Assembly (NCBI GenBank): GCA_016713525.1
Contig: JADJOZ010000001.1
Coordinates: 62,001 to 126,000, forward strand
DNA from: Bacteroidota bacterium
GTDB lineage: Bacteria; Bacteroidota; Bacteroidia; AKYH767-A; OLB10
Length of the DNA stretch: 64,000 nt
Direction: 5' to 3'
The position numbers and the translations under genes were made by a program. Below are positions 42,557 to 50,918 of this stretch, piece by piece; the first letter of the stretch is position 1, and the number at the start of each line of letters is the position of its first letter. The notes beneath the pieces are model-generated. The model was not told the DNA's origin. It did no database searches and saw only the letters and a program-made list of their open reading frames with translations.

Positions 42557-43237
42557 CTATTTTTTAAGGCTGCTGATTAATTCACAAGCCACTTTTCCGG
42601 GTGATTCCATGATGCAGTTTGCCAATGCCAGCTGACGGCCACTAAATGCAAGGTTTAAAGATGCAAGAGCTGAATTTTGTATGTTTATAACCAAGGGCTG
42701 TGCCGTTAGCCAGTCAAAGTTACTTTCTAAACCGCTAATGTCAAAAACAATACTCCTGACTTCTGCTGCCGGATTCAGCGCAGTTGCCGTGATTGTGATT
42801 TGTGGTAGGTCAATAACTGAAATAATTTGATCCTTTTCTGTAAGAATAGCTTTTTCAAGTCCGTTTATGTTGAGTTCTGATTGTATTTCTACAATAGGAA
42901 GGTTAACATATGCCAGCAATTCCCCATCTATTTTATGTACCCTGAATTGGACCAAAGCCGGTTTGCTTGCCGTAATTTCAACTTCATGTAAGTATACTTC
43001 TCCGAAAACCTGACCATCTCTGATTATGCATTTAATTACATAATATCCCGGCCTGGCAGCAGTAACATTTATTGCCGGTAAATCAACTACTGGTATCAGT
43101 TCTCCTTTTACCATTTCCGCTTTTACCAAAGTCCCCCGTGATGGGTTATTTTGTACTGGAACCGATACCTCTGCTTTGCTTCCTGTGGATAGCATAAACA
43201 TTAATAATGTGGCGGCAATGGTGGTAAGTGTTTTCAT
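42557..43237 (-). CDS. Secreted protein with four imperfect repeats
   Basis: From the ATG at 43237 (MKTLTTIAATLLMF; signal ends SKAEV) the protein has 226 residues. Four related segments of about 40 residues follow each other: KGELIPVVDLPAINVTAARP, DGQVFGEVYLHEVEITASKP, DGELLAYVNLPIVEIQSELN and KDQIISVIDLPQITITATAL. The shared pattern is DGel..VvdLP.IeITA. A C-terminal segment has two Cys (ANCIMESPGKVACELI). The family is not recognised. Its promoter carries a perfect inverted repeat, so expression is probably tightly controlled. Confidence 0.75.
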   Translation of the reverse strand: MKTLTTIAATLLMFMLSTGSKAEVSVPVQNNPSRGTLVKAEMVKGELIPVVDLPAINVTAARPGYYVIKCIIRDGQVFGEVYLHEVEITASKPALVQFRVHKIDGELLAYVNLPIVEIQSELNINGLEKAILTEKDQIISVIDLPQITITATALNPAAEVRSIVFDISGLESNFDWLTAQPLVINIQNSALASLNLAFSGRQLALANCIMESPGKVACELISSLKK

Positions 43238-43279
43238 GTTTTTTGTTGTTATTGTTGTTTCTAATAGTACTTGACGATG

Positions 43280-43323
43280 CAAAGATATATCTAATCAATA
43301 GTACTATGCAATACATAGTACTA
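43280..43323 (-). promoter_or_regulatory. Promoter with a perfect operator-like inverted repeat over its -33 box
   Basis: On the minus strand a TTG (43309-43311) is followed after 21 bases by TATCTTTG (43280-43287), a full Bacteroidota promoter 42 bases before the ATG at 43237. TAGTACTATG (43299-43308) and CATAGTACTA (43314-43323) form a perfect 10-bp inverted repeat whose 5-base centre contains the -33 TTG. A further TAGTACT half-site lies at 43265-43271. A repressor bound here would block RNA polymerase; its identity is unknown (a PadR-like dimer would fit the symmetry). Confidence 0.7.
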
Positions 43324-43797
43324 AATAAATTCGTATTGTGTTGTTAATCAGTGAGATTATTTTTATTGGGGAGCTTTTAGGTAGTGCATCAGTTTGAATT
43401 TGGTGGTTTTTCGGAGATTGATTATACATCCTAAAAACTATAATTAGGATGGCTTGAGTAGCAGAAAGGTTACAAGGGGAATTATAAATAATTTTGCGAG
43501 GTAAATATTCCTTAACTTTTTAATTAGTATTAGTTTGTGATTTATTCGGCTTAATTTATTCACAAAAATGTCATTTATCGTAGAGTATAATACTTAACTA
43601 TTATGTGTTAATAATTAAAGGCGCACATTCTTTTTGGTGTTGTTTTTGTACAGATGTTTGTATGATAAAATAATGGGATTACTTACAGCTCAGTTATATT
43701 ACATCATATAAACCATAACTCATTGATATAAAGATCAATAGAATATTTTTTTATAAAAGTTGTGATAGTATTTAAAGTAAATAAGGAGATTATACTG
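43324..43797. other. AT-rich non-coding stretch at the edge of the accessory island
   Basis: About 470 bases without a plausible gene, visibly richer in A/T than the flanking housekeeping region. I see no tRNA, hairpin terminator, direct repeat or insertion-sequence remnant that I can support. Confidence 0.5.
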
Positions 43798-43824
43798 TTG
43801 TTTAAATTACAATTATTACATTTG
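43798..43824 (+). promoter_or_regulatory. Promoter of the first island gene
   Basis: TTG at 43798-43800 and TACATTTG at 43817-43824 are separated by 16 bases, one short of the usual range. The ATG at 43868 lies 43 bases downstream. Confidence 0.5.
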
Positions 43825-43867
43825 CCCTCCGTTATATGCAAAACCTACTCATCTAACTTTCGTTTCT

Positions 43868-44218
43868 ATGATAGCCGAGAAAGAAATTTCGTCACCAGCT
43901 TCTTCGAAAAAAATCGAGAAAGAAATATTTGAAAAAACAATGAGTTACGTGATTCCAAAGTTTTTAACGAGTCGCAAGCATTTTAGTCCTTACAACGAAA
44001 TGATTGCTCCTTTAATTGGCATTCAAGGGGTAGCCCTGTCTTTATTTACTGAATTTTTAGAAAACAAAGAAAAAGAACTCAGGGATCGTATCTATTTTAA
44101 ATGGAACCAAGATCACACAGCTATTATTGACGCTTTTGCGCTGAAGGGATACAAAGAGGCTGGTGGGAAAATAAAGGATTTAACGGAATATTCTATAGAA
44201 GAGGTAGTTAATCTCTAG
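43868..44218 (+). CDS. Unknown 116-aa island protein
   Basis: A soluble, mostly helical protein without signal or membrane segment. It has a Ser/Glu/Lys-rich N-terminus and one hydrophobic stretch (EMIAPLIGIQGVALSLFTEFL). I recognise no family. It has its own promoter and is followed after 42 bases by a membrane-protein gene, so the two may form an operon. Confidence 0.6.
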   Translation: MIAEKEISSPASSKKIEKEIFEKTMSYVIPKFLTSRKHFSPYNEMIAPLIGIQGVALSLFTEFLENKEKELRDRIYFKWNQDHTAIIDAFALKGYKEAGGKIKDLTEYSIEEVVNL

Positions 44219-44260
44219 TTTTTCAATTTAATTTTATTAGTTTTTTAAAAAGCGAATAGA

Positions 44261-45148
44261 TTGAATTTTGTATTACCTACCGTCCTTCTTATTTTAATAC
44301 TATTACCTGGCTTTGTTCTAAGAAGAGCTTTTTTTGATTCTCAAAAAGGTTCACTGGAGGCAAATTATTTTTACAGTAGTTTAGTGTGGGCACTTTTAAT
44401 TTCTTTTTGTTTCACTTTACCGCAATTTCGCTTTTATAACTACTTCATTGAACCGTATTTTATTAAAGACAACCTTGCAATTTATTATCCTGATGTGTTC
44501 AAAATATTAGGATTAGAAGCAGACAAAGATAAATATGACAGTATCGACAGTCACCCTATCCGTTTTGGTTGCTACTTTTTAATAGTTTGCATTTTTGCAT
44601 TTACAATTGGTCGTTTGCTCCAATATTGTGTGGTAAAATGGAAGATTGACATTAAGGTAAGATCACTTAGGTTTAAAAACAGTTGGTATTATCATTTAAC
44701 TGGAATCGTATGTCAATTTGAAGACAATAAAATTAAGCCCAAAGATGTAGTCTTAACAGAGATACACATCTTAATAAATGTAGGAGATGCAAATGTTGTT
44801 TACAGAGGAATTGTGGCAGATTATAAACTTGATGGAGATGATTTGGATTATATAGTTTTAACGGATGTAACCCGAAGGAGGCTTGTTGTTGATTTTGGTG
44901 GTAATGAAATTAGTAACCATCAGAAAGCACTAAATAATCCATCCCATGTTGTGGCCGGCGATACAATGATATTTAAGTATTCAAATATCATTAACTTATC
45001 ACTAACATATCTCACTTTGGATCAAGATGCTGCAAATCGCTTACTTCAAACTAAGGGAGAAAGAAATAAAAAAACTTCTTTTATAAAGAGAATATTATTC
45101 GGAAGAAATGGATCGATAAATTTTTTAGGTCTATGTATAGTAAAATAG
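44261..45148 (+). CDS. Unknown membrane protein with a C-terminal cytoplasmic domain
   Basis: The 295-aa frame starts with TTG (no nearby ATG fits). Three hydrophobic segments lie at about 3-23, 42-58 and 105-126. The remaining 170 residues are soluble and beta-rich (VVLTEIHILINVGDANVVYRGIVADYKLDGDDLDYIVLTD). The N-terminal LLPGFVLRRAF followed by a large polar loop resembles families such as DUF6338, but I cannot confirm this. It is a possible island cargo or defence gene by position only. Confidence 0.6.
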   Translation: MNFVLPTVLLILILLPGFVLRRAFFDSQKGSLEANYFYSSLVWALLISFCFTLPQFRFYNYFIEPYFIKDNLAIYYPDVFKILGLEADKDKYDSIDSHPIRFGCYFLIVCIFAFTIGRLLQYCVVKWKIDIKVRSLRFKNSWYYHLTGIVCQFEDNKIKPKDVVLTEIHILINVGDANVVYRGIVADYKLDGDDLDYIVLTDVTRRRLVVDFGGNEISNHQKALNNPSHVVAGDTMIFKYSNIINLSLTYLTLDQDAANRLLQTKGERNKKTSFIKRILFGRNGSINFLGLCIVK

Positions 45149-45168
45149 TTATTTGTTAATCATCCTTC

Positions 45169-46056
45169 TCACTGGCTTAAATAACGATTCATCCGAACTT
45201 TTAACAGACAGTTGGTCGTAATATTCGCACCAATCATTTTTACAACATCTTCAATAGATAAAATGTCATTATGTAATCCTGCTTCCATTGCAGGAGTTAC
45301 ACGCAATGATTTATGTATTCTGCAAAAGTTGTAGTAAACAAAATGTAGTGCAATTGCATAGGTATGGTTTTCAATTTTTTTACTGAACGCATTTGTTAAC
45401 CTTGTGAATCTGCGCATTTGCATACGCATTGTTAAATTCTGCCTTTCGATATGTGAGGTTGAAATTTCATTTTCATCTGGCATGCCGTTTATAACTCGTT
45501 TTTAGAACCTTTAAATGCAACCGGACTATATTTTCTTGCGGTTTTACTTTCGCCAAGTGGATTATGCCCGTATGTTTTAACAAGTTGAGCAAAGTCCACA
45601 TCTGTTTTAAAAGTTGAATACACAGCACCTAAATAGGAACTAAGCCCATCAGTTGTTAGTTGAACCCTTTCACTCAATCGACTATATAAATCAGCCATAA
45701 AAAAGTGAGCATCCCTTGTTTCCCTTGAGCCTACCCAATAAGAAACAACCAATTTTGTATCAGGATCAATAGCTACCCAAGTCCAAACATCGCCTGCTCC
45801 GGCTTTCTTGTCACCAACAGTGGTATTTTTTTCTTTAGAATAGACGAAAGACCAAATTTCATCACATTGAATTTTCTTAGCGGGAACTTTCCATTATAGC
45901 ATCATGAAAAGTCATACACGATTTACCTGCATCCAGTAACAATTTAGTGACTGTATTTAATGAGGTATCAGTAATCCTTGCCGTTGATCTAAGTGAATTT
46001 CCTTCACAAAGTAAGTGTAAGATTTGTTTTCGAGTTGTAAGCGGTAGCTTGTTCAT
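45169..46056 (-). mobile_element. IS1-family transposase, broken by two frameshifts
   Basis: Three consecutive frames together encode one IS1-like DDE transposase. The HTH N-terminus (MNKLPLTTRKQILHLLCEG, from 46056) ends at 45877. The core (IQCDEIWSFVY, VVSYWVGSRETRDAHFF, LTTDGLSSYLG) runs from about 45890 to 45489. The C-terminus (IERQNLTMRMQMRRFTRLTNAFSKK, NFCRIHKSLRVTPAM) lies at 45483-45169. The D-D-E residues are in QCDEIW, TTDG and IERQN. One break is at about 45890; the other is one missing A in the run at 45499-45503 (T5 on the plus strand). Terminal inverted repeats were not identified, so the element's ends are uncertain. Confidence 0.85.
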
Positions 46057-46189
46057 GCGGTCAAAGATAATATAAATACTTGAGTAGTCAAGCACAAAGT
46101 TCATTTTATTAAAATAATTTATTTTTATTTTAGTTTTATGCAATAAATATGTAAATTTGGAAATTATTTAACAAAAAATGAAATTATTA

Positions 46190-46221
46190 TTTGTTTTTAG
46201 ATAATAAATTCATTATATTTG
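46190..46221 (+). promoter_or_regulatory. Near-perfect promoter of the ATPase/subtilase operon
   Basis: TTTG at 46190-46193 and TATATTTG at 46214-46221 are exactly 20 bases apart, the consensus arrangement for Bacteroidota. The ATG of the ATPase gene is 31 bases downstream at 46253. Confidence 0.75.
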
Positions 46222-46252
46222 CGTATAAATATATAAAAACTGAACATATAAA

Positions 46253-46849
46253 ATGGAAAATTTCGATATAATTCATGCTTTGTGTCGCTCGGCTTTGTCG
46301 AATCCATCAGATGCGGTTATCCATCAAATTGAAAGATTAGCTAAAAGCCTAAGAAAGGATGGAGACTTAAAAGCAGCAAAAATTTTAGAAAATTTATTAT
46401 CCGGTCAAAGTAGAACTTTGGAGATGACACCTAGCCAAATAGCACAATCATTTGTACTTGGAGGAGAAGAATTAACCCCACAAACCCCCATTCCAGTGGA
46501 CAAAGAATCTTCAACTCCAATTCTGGAGGTCGTTTTTACGCAACAGCTTAATTTGTGGCCACCAATTTTTAATCCTCACATTCAAGACGCAGTTGAATCT
46601 ATATTGCAAGAATGGACAAATTACGAAAGACTCGTAAAAATTGAAGCTCGACCATCAAAATCATGTCTAATTTATGGGGCTCCCGGAACCGGTAAAACCC
46701 ATTTAGCATTATGGATTTCAAAGCAAATTAATTTACCTGTTGTTCTCGCGCGTTTAGATGGTCTGTTGTCATCATTCCTCGGTACTTCATCAAAAAATAT
46801 TGGTAATCTTTTTCATTTGCCAACAAATATAAATGTATTCTTTTATTAG
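46253..46849 (+). CDS. ietA: IetA-like AAA ATPase, N-terminal fragment
   Basis: The product has a helical N-terminal region (about 1-110) and then an AAA module with Walker A IYGAPGTGKTHLALW (140-154). The frame ends early after GTSSKNIGNLF. One T missing from the run at 46809-46813 explains it: restored, the chain continues SFANKYKCILLLDEFDAIAK, the Walker B, into the downstream fragment. AAA ATPases adjacent to a subtilase define IetAS, known as a plasmid addiction pair (ATPase as antitoxin) and listed among antiphage systems. Confidence 0.85.
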   Translation: MENFDIIHALCRSALSNPSDAVIHQIERLAKSLRKDGDLKAAKILENLLSGQSRTLEMTPSQIAQSFVLGGEELTPQTPIPVDKESSTPILEVVFTQQLNLWPPIFNPHIQDAVESILQEWTNYERLVKIEARPSKSCLIYGAPGTGKTHLALWISKQINLPVVLARLDGLLSSFLGTSSKNIGNLFHLPTNINVFFY

Positions 46850-46911
46850 ATGAATTCGATGCAATCGCAAAACTTAGAGATGATGCTCAAGAGGTTGGCG
46901 AGATTAAAAGG

Positions 46912-47418
46912 GTGGTTAACACGCTCCTGCAAAACCTAGATGTCAGAGCGAAAACTGGATTTACAATTGGTGTAACTAATCATGAAAAATTGCTTGATCC
47001 TGCAATTTGGAGGCGATTTGAAGTTCAAATTGAAATTCCAAAACCTACTTCTGACGTTAGAATTAAGTTGATGAATTATTTTCTAAAAACCCTTGAACTA
47101 GAACCAATGCAAATTAGGTTTTTAGCGTGGGCATTGGAAAATTCATCCGGTGCAGATATAGAGGGGTTGTCACTTTGGTTAAAAAAAACTCAATTACTTC
47201 AACCGAACTTAAGTTTAGTAGATCAAATTAGAAAATTTGCAGCACTAAATTCAGGAAGAATAAATATAAATAAGAGAGAATTATTACTTAGTTCTGATGA
47301 AGTTTTAGCAACTGCACTCTTACAAGAGCCGATTTATACTTTTAAGCAAAAAGACATTGCTTCCCTATTAGGAATAAACGAATCAACTTTAAGTAAACAA
47401 CTATCAAAAAATAAATAA
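46912..47418 (+). CDS. ietA: IetA-like AAA ATPase, C-terminal fragment
   Basis: The open frame begins upstream of the Met at 46912 and contains Walker B (ILLLDEFDAIA, about 46840-46870), the sensor TIGVTNHEKLLDPAIWRRFE with its arginine finger, and a helical lid. A winged-helix-like end (FKQKDIASLLGINESTLSKQLSKNK) follows. Joined to the upstream piece the ATPase has about 388 residues. It ends two bases before the subtilase ATG, so the pair is translationally linked. Confidence 0.85.
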   Translation: MVNTLLQNLDVRAKTGFTIGVTNHEKLLDPAIWRRFEVQIEIPKPTSDVRIKLMNYFLKTLELEPMQIRFLAWALENSSGADIEGLSLWLKKTQLLQPNLSLVDQIRKFAALNSGRININKRELLLSSDEVLATALLQEPIYTFKQKDIASLLGINESTLSKQLSKNK

Positions 47419-47420
47419 CC

Positions 47421-47861
47421 ATGGCAACCGGACCCCTACAAATAGTACTTAACAGCAACGATTTTATTGATGATTGGTTTCGACCACCCGGAGGAGGCCA
47501 TAAAGATTTTTATGCAGATCATGATAAAGAATTTATTGCCCATAAAAAGAAAATATCGGATCAAGTTGAATCTTTGAGAAGCAGTGTTACTGAAAACAAA
47601 TATTCTGATGTTTCATATGTTAAGGTTATTTTAAAACCTTCCGCAATAGCAAAAAGTCACTGGCCTACCCATACATTATTTAATAATGATATAGCTCCTA
47701 TTATAGGATCTGGCGACTTAGGTGAATTGATTGCTGAAGTTCTTCCAAATAGCTTGACTAAAATTAATGAAAAGATTTATTTAGCTGAGGAAGAAACACG
47801 ATATAAGGTTGATAAAAAGGGGAAAAGAAACCAAACCCCTCTTCCATTAGAAGTGAATTAG
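47421..47861 (+). CDS. ietS: IetS-like subtilase, N-terminal fragment
   Basis: These 146 residues form the non-catalytic N-terminal part of the island subtilase (VKVILKPSAIAKSHWPTHTLFN, SLTKINEKIYLAEEETRYKVD). The frame stops at 47861. Adding one C to the run at 47836-47839 gives TPSSIRSELGAIDEIKPYTEADK and continues without stop into the catalytic part. Confidence 0.8.
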   Translation: MATGPLQIVLNSNDFIDDWFRPPGGGHKDFYADHDKEFIAHKKKISDQVESLRSSVTENKYSDVSYVKVILKPSAIAKSHWPTHTLFNNDIAPIIGSGDLGELIAEVLPNSLTKINEKIYLAEEETRYKVDKKGKRNQTPLPLEVN

Positions 47862-48013
47862 GGGCAATTGATGAGATAAAACCATATACCGAAGCCGATA
47901 AAAGAAACTTCTCTATAACAGACGCTGTTAAGTGGGTTTCTAACCCGCAAACCGGAGGAGCCTACATAGTTGAGCTTTTTGAGATTCCTCCGCAAAGACA
48001 AGACTGGGACGCA

Positions 48014-49900
48014 TTGCCTGAATCGAAATATCGTCTTTTTAAAACCTTTTTTGATGGTATTGTTGAATTAAATAATAATACACGGGTTTTCTTTTTAGAA
48101 GACACCGATAAAACAATGCCCCTAATTGGCATTCGGTTAGAAAAAGAACCAATTTCTGCAAAGGGACAGTTTTTGCCGATGCAATCTTCTGCAAAAAAAG
48201 CGGATAGCATAAAGCAAATAGATCAGGATTTAAATAAACATAAAGACTTAATTTCTTTTTTAGATAAGCACCCATTAGTTAAAAAAATACATCTACCGCC
48301 AATTATTTCACGAAGCAAAGCCACTTCTCATAAAGTGGGTTCAAAGCATTCAATTCCAGAATTTATTAATGGAGATAATTTTCCTAAAATAGCTGTAGTT
48401 GACGGAGGTATTTCTGATATATTCAAAGATTGGATTGAAGGGAGGTGGGGATTACTAAGTACCACCGACAAGGATGAAGCTCACGGTACCTTTATTGCAG
48501 GAATTGCAATTTTAGGAAATTCACTAAACGGTGCACCTATTTGCTCCGAGCAAGACGGATGTAGAATTATTGATCTGGATATTTTACCAAAGGAAAGTGT
48601 TTTTGCAAATTATTACACAGAACCTCTACAGTTTTTTAATGAACTTGAGAGAGCTGTTATCTCACTTAAAAATGATACAGGTGTTAGAGTATTTAACTTT
48701 AGTCTTAATATTCAAGAACACGTATCTAGTGGAGGGTACAGTTTACCTGCAAGAAAATTAGATAAAATCGCAGTCAATAATGACGTAATTTTTATTATTT
48801 CAGCGGGGAATACACTTCCCCATGATATAAGAACAGAATGGCCAATTGATCCATCTTCTGCCTTAGCTATATTAGCCTCATCAAAAAACGATATTATTCG
48901 TACGCCCGCAGAAAGCGCACGAAATATAAGTGTAAGTGCCCTAAATCCACCTAATTTAGAAGGAATTGTTCCTTATGCATTGAGTAATTATTCTTGTAGG
49001 GGACCTGGAACTAGAGTTGGATTAAAGCCTGATTTAGCTCATGTAGGGGGATCGGGATCTAAAACAGGTGGAAATGGTCATGGACTTTTATCAATAAACA
49101 TTAAGGGAGAAATTGTGGACGGGTGTGGAACTAGTTACGCTGCTCCTAATGTTGCGAAGACAATTGCATCCATAGACCATAAAATCGAAGGAGATGTCTC
49201 CCGTGAGACATTGATGGCACTAACAATTCATCACTCACAGTTACCAGAATCATTAAAAGATAAAAACTTTAGAGATGTCGTAAAGCATTTAATAGGGTTT
49301 GGCATTCCAAAAAATTCAGATGATATAATTCAGGGAGAATCTAATAGTATATCATTTGTTTTTGCAAACAGAATCAGGAACAAAAAGAAAATGAGTTTTA
49401 GTTTTTCATGGCCCGCTTCATTAGTTAAAAGTGGAAAGTGTTTTGGGTATGCAAAATTAACTTTAGTAAGCACACCTCCATTTAATCATAGATTTGGTGC
49501 TGAATTTGTTCGCGTTAATATAAATGCCTATTTGCGCCAAGAGCAAAAAGATGGAAGTTATAAAGGCCAACTTGAGCCCATTTATTTACCTATTAGCTCC
49601 GAAAATCAACAGTTTGAAAAAAATCAAATTGCACACTCATTTAAGTGGAGCCCGGTTAAAGTTTATGAAAAAAGTTTTAATGGAGTTGGTGATAGTACAA
49701 ACTGGAAACTTGAAGTTGATTATTTAACCAGAAATAACGAAACTATGCCTTTGAATGGAGTCCCATTTACGGCAATTCTAACTATTTCTGACCCTTCTGG
49801 AGAAAAACCGATTTTTAATGAAATGAAACAACACCTTCAGGCGTTAGGTGTACAAGTTGTTGACATTAAAACTGCCGCAAGAGTAACAACTCGGGTATAA
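48014..49900 (+). CDS. ietS: IetS-like subtilisin-fold serine protease, catalytic part
   Basis: The S8 triad is complete: Asp in KIAVVDGGISD (codon near 48401), His in KDEAHGTFIAGIA (near 48482) and Ser in GCGTSYAAPNVAKT (near 49133). Its codons are open well upstream of the Met at 48014; joined to the N-terminal piece the protein has about 826 residues. There is no signal peptide and no T9SS domain, so it acts inside the cell, unlike the secreted subtilisin at 20-22 kb. In IetAS the protease is the toxic partner held by the ATPase. The C-terminal 200 residues are beta-rich, perhaps for target recognition. Confidence 0.88.
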   Translation: MPESKYRLFKTFFDGIVELNNNTRVFFLEDTDKTMPLIGIRLEKEPISAKGQFLPMQSSAKKADSIKQIDQDLNKHKDLISFLDKHPLVKKIHLPPIISRSKATSHKVGSKHSIPEFINGDNFPKIAVVDGGISDIFKDWIEGRWGLLSTTDKDEAHGTFIAGIAILGNSLNGAPICSEQDGCRIIDLDILPKESVFANYYTEPLQFFNELERAVISLKNDTGVRVFNFSLNIQEHVSSGGYSLPARKLDKIAVNNDVIFIISAGNTLPHDIRTEWPIDPSSALAILASSKNDIIRTPAESARNISVSALNPPNLEGIVPYALSNYSCRGPGTRVGLKPDLAHVGGSGSKTGGNGHGLLSINIKGEIVDGCGTSYAAPNVAKTIASIDHKIEGDVSRETLMALTIHHSQLPESLKDKNFRDVVKHLIGFGIPKNSDDIIQGESNSISFVFANRIRNKKKMSFSFSWPASLVKSGKCFGYAKLTLVSTPPFNHRFGAEFVRVNINAYLRQEQKDGSYKGQLEPIYLPISSENQQFEKNQIAHSFKWSPVKVYEKSFNGVGDSTNWKLEVDYLTRNNETMPLNGVPFTAILTISDPSGEKPIFNEMKQHLQALGVQVVDIKTAARVTTRV

Positions 49901-49910
49901 TTTTAATTGA

Positions 49911-50150
49911 TCATTCCTTCTTCTTCCACCTCTTTTCCGCAGCCTTCTGAGCAATTTCCTTTCGCCTTTCAGGTGTGAGCTTATTGGCTCTGGCTTTACC
50001 ACCTTTTAGCCCGCCTTTGCGCCCTAATGCAACAGCGTTCGGGTCTTTGCCCTTGTCCTGATCGGGTTCACTTGCTTCTCCCGTTGCCAGCTCCACAATG
50101 AGTTTAGCTAATTGGTTGCCGTCCTTTGGTCTTTTAAGTTTCTTTGCCAT
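49911..50150 (-). CDS. Small KGG-rich basic protein
   Basis: The 79-aa product is Lys/Arg-rich with AVALGRKGGLKGGKARANK and PERRKEIAQKAAEKRW, the pattern of small histone-H1-like or KGG-repeat proteins often found in mobile regions. It probably binds nucleic acid. It is convergent with the subtilase gene, 10 bases apart, and marks the end of the island. Confidence 0.7.
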   Translation of the reverse strand: MAKKLKRPKDGNQLAKLIVELATGEASEPDQDKGKDPNAVALGRKGGLKGGKARANKLTPERRKEIAQKAAEKRWKKKE

Positions 50151-50420
50151 ACCGCAAAGATAAGCAGAAAAATGCTTGAGCGCATAAGTATTTAAAGGTC
50201 AGTGATATCAAACTGATGCACTACCAGCTTTTATCAACCCATTTTATATTGATTAAGATGAGTTGTGTCAAATAAATGTTACAACTTCTTCAAAAAATAA
50301 TTGATCGAGGACAAAATTCAGATCAATAAAGTTGTTGAATATTACAATTGCATGGCATGAATGCACCGATAAAACTGAAAAGTAATTCTGCAATTGTGGT
50401 TTCTTCCGTACTTTGGAGGC

Positions 50421-50912
50421 ATGATTGACCCATCGGAATTAAACCGGAAGCAAAAGGCAATTGAGGCTGAAAACGGTAAATTTTACCGGCGTCTGAAAAA
50501 ACGATTTCCACGCGATATAGATGAAGAACTGATTGAATTAGATTCCCAGGTTTTTTCCAGAATCGATTGTCTGGCATGTGCTAATTGTTGCAAAACTATC
50601 AGTCCCGTTTTTAAGGAACGGGATATTACGCGTTTGGCAACCCATTTTAAAGTCAGACCTTCAGTTTTTACCGATAAGTATCTATATATGGATGAAGAAG
50701 GAGATTATGTTTTGAAAACTACTCCTTGCCCGTTTTTACTTCCCGACAATAAATGCAGTGTTTATGAACACCGCCCTTTTGCATGCCGTAGTTACCCGCA
50801 CACAGCAACCTTACCTTTAAAGAAGTCACTGGAACTGACAATTAAAAACAGTGCTGTTTGTCCGGCCGTTTATGAAATCACAAACATATTAAAGAAGAAA
50901 TATCAGTTTTGA
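50421..50912 (+). CDS. YkgJ-family cysteine cluster protein
   Basis: From the ATG at 50421 the 163-aa protein has CLACANCC (Cys50, 53, 56, 57), then CPFL, CSVYEHRPFACRSYP and a late Cys (AVCPAVY). This is the zinc/iron-binding CxxCxxCC pattern of the YkgJ/UPF0153 family, whose function is unknown. The 50394 start gives an unlikely extension (GTG/TTG type). About 270 bases without features precede it. Confidence 0.88.
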   Translation: MIDPSELNRKQKAIEAENGKFYRRLKKRFPRDIDEELIELDSQVFSRIDCLACANCCKTISPVFKERDITRLATHFKVRPSVFTDKYLYMDEEGDYVLKTTPCPFLLPDNKCSVYEHRPFACRSYPHTATLPLKKSLELTIKNSAVCPAVYEITNILKKKYQF

Positions 50913-50918
50913 TCAGCA

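Noticed and set aside
45169..46056. Programmed frameshifting of the IS1 transposase (IS1 is known for it, and an A-run followed by C is present)
   Set aside because: The A-run lies deep in the catalytic domain, not at the insA/insB junction, and the first break near 45890 has no slippery run. Two breaks fit decay or sequencing error better.
50151..50420. Possible att site or small RNA at the island's right edge
   Set aside because: No direct repeat matching the left edge and no tRNA or stable hairpin was found in this stretch.
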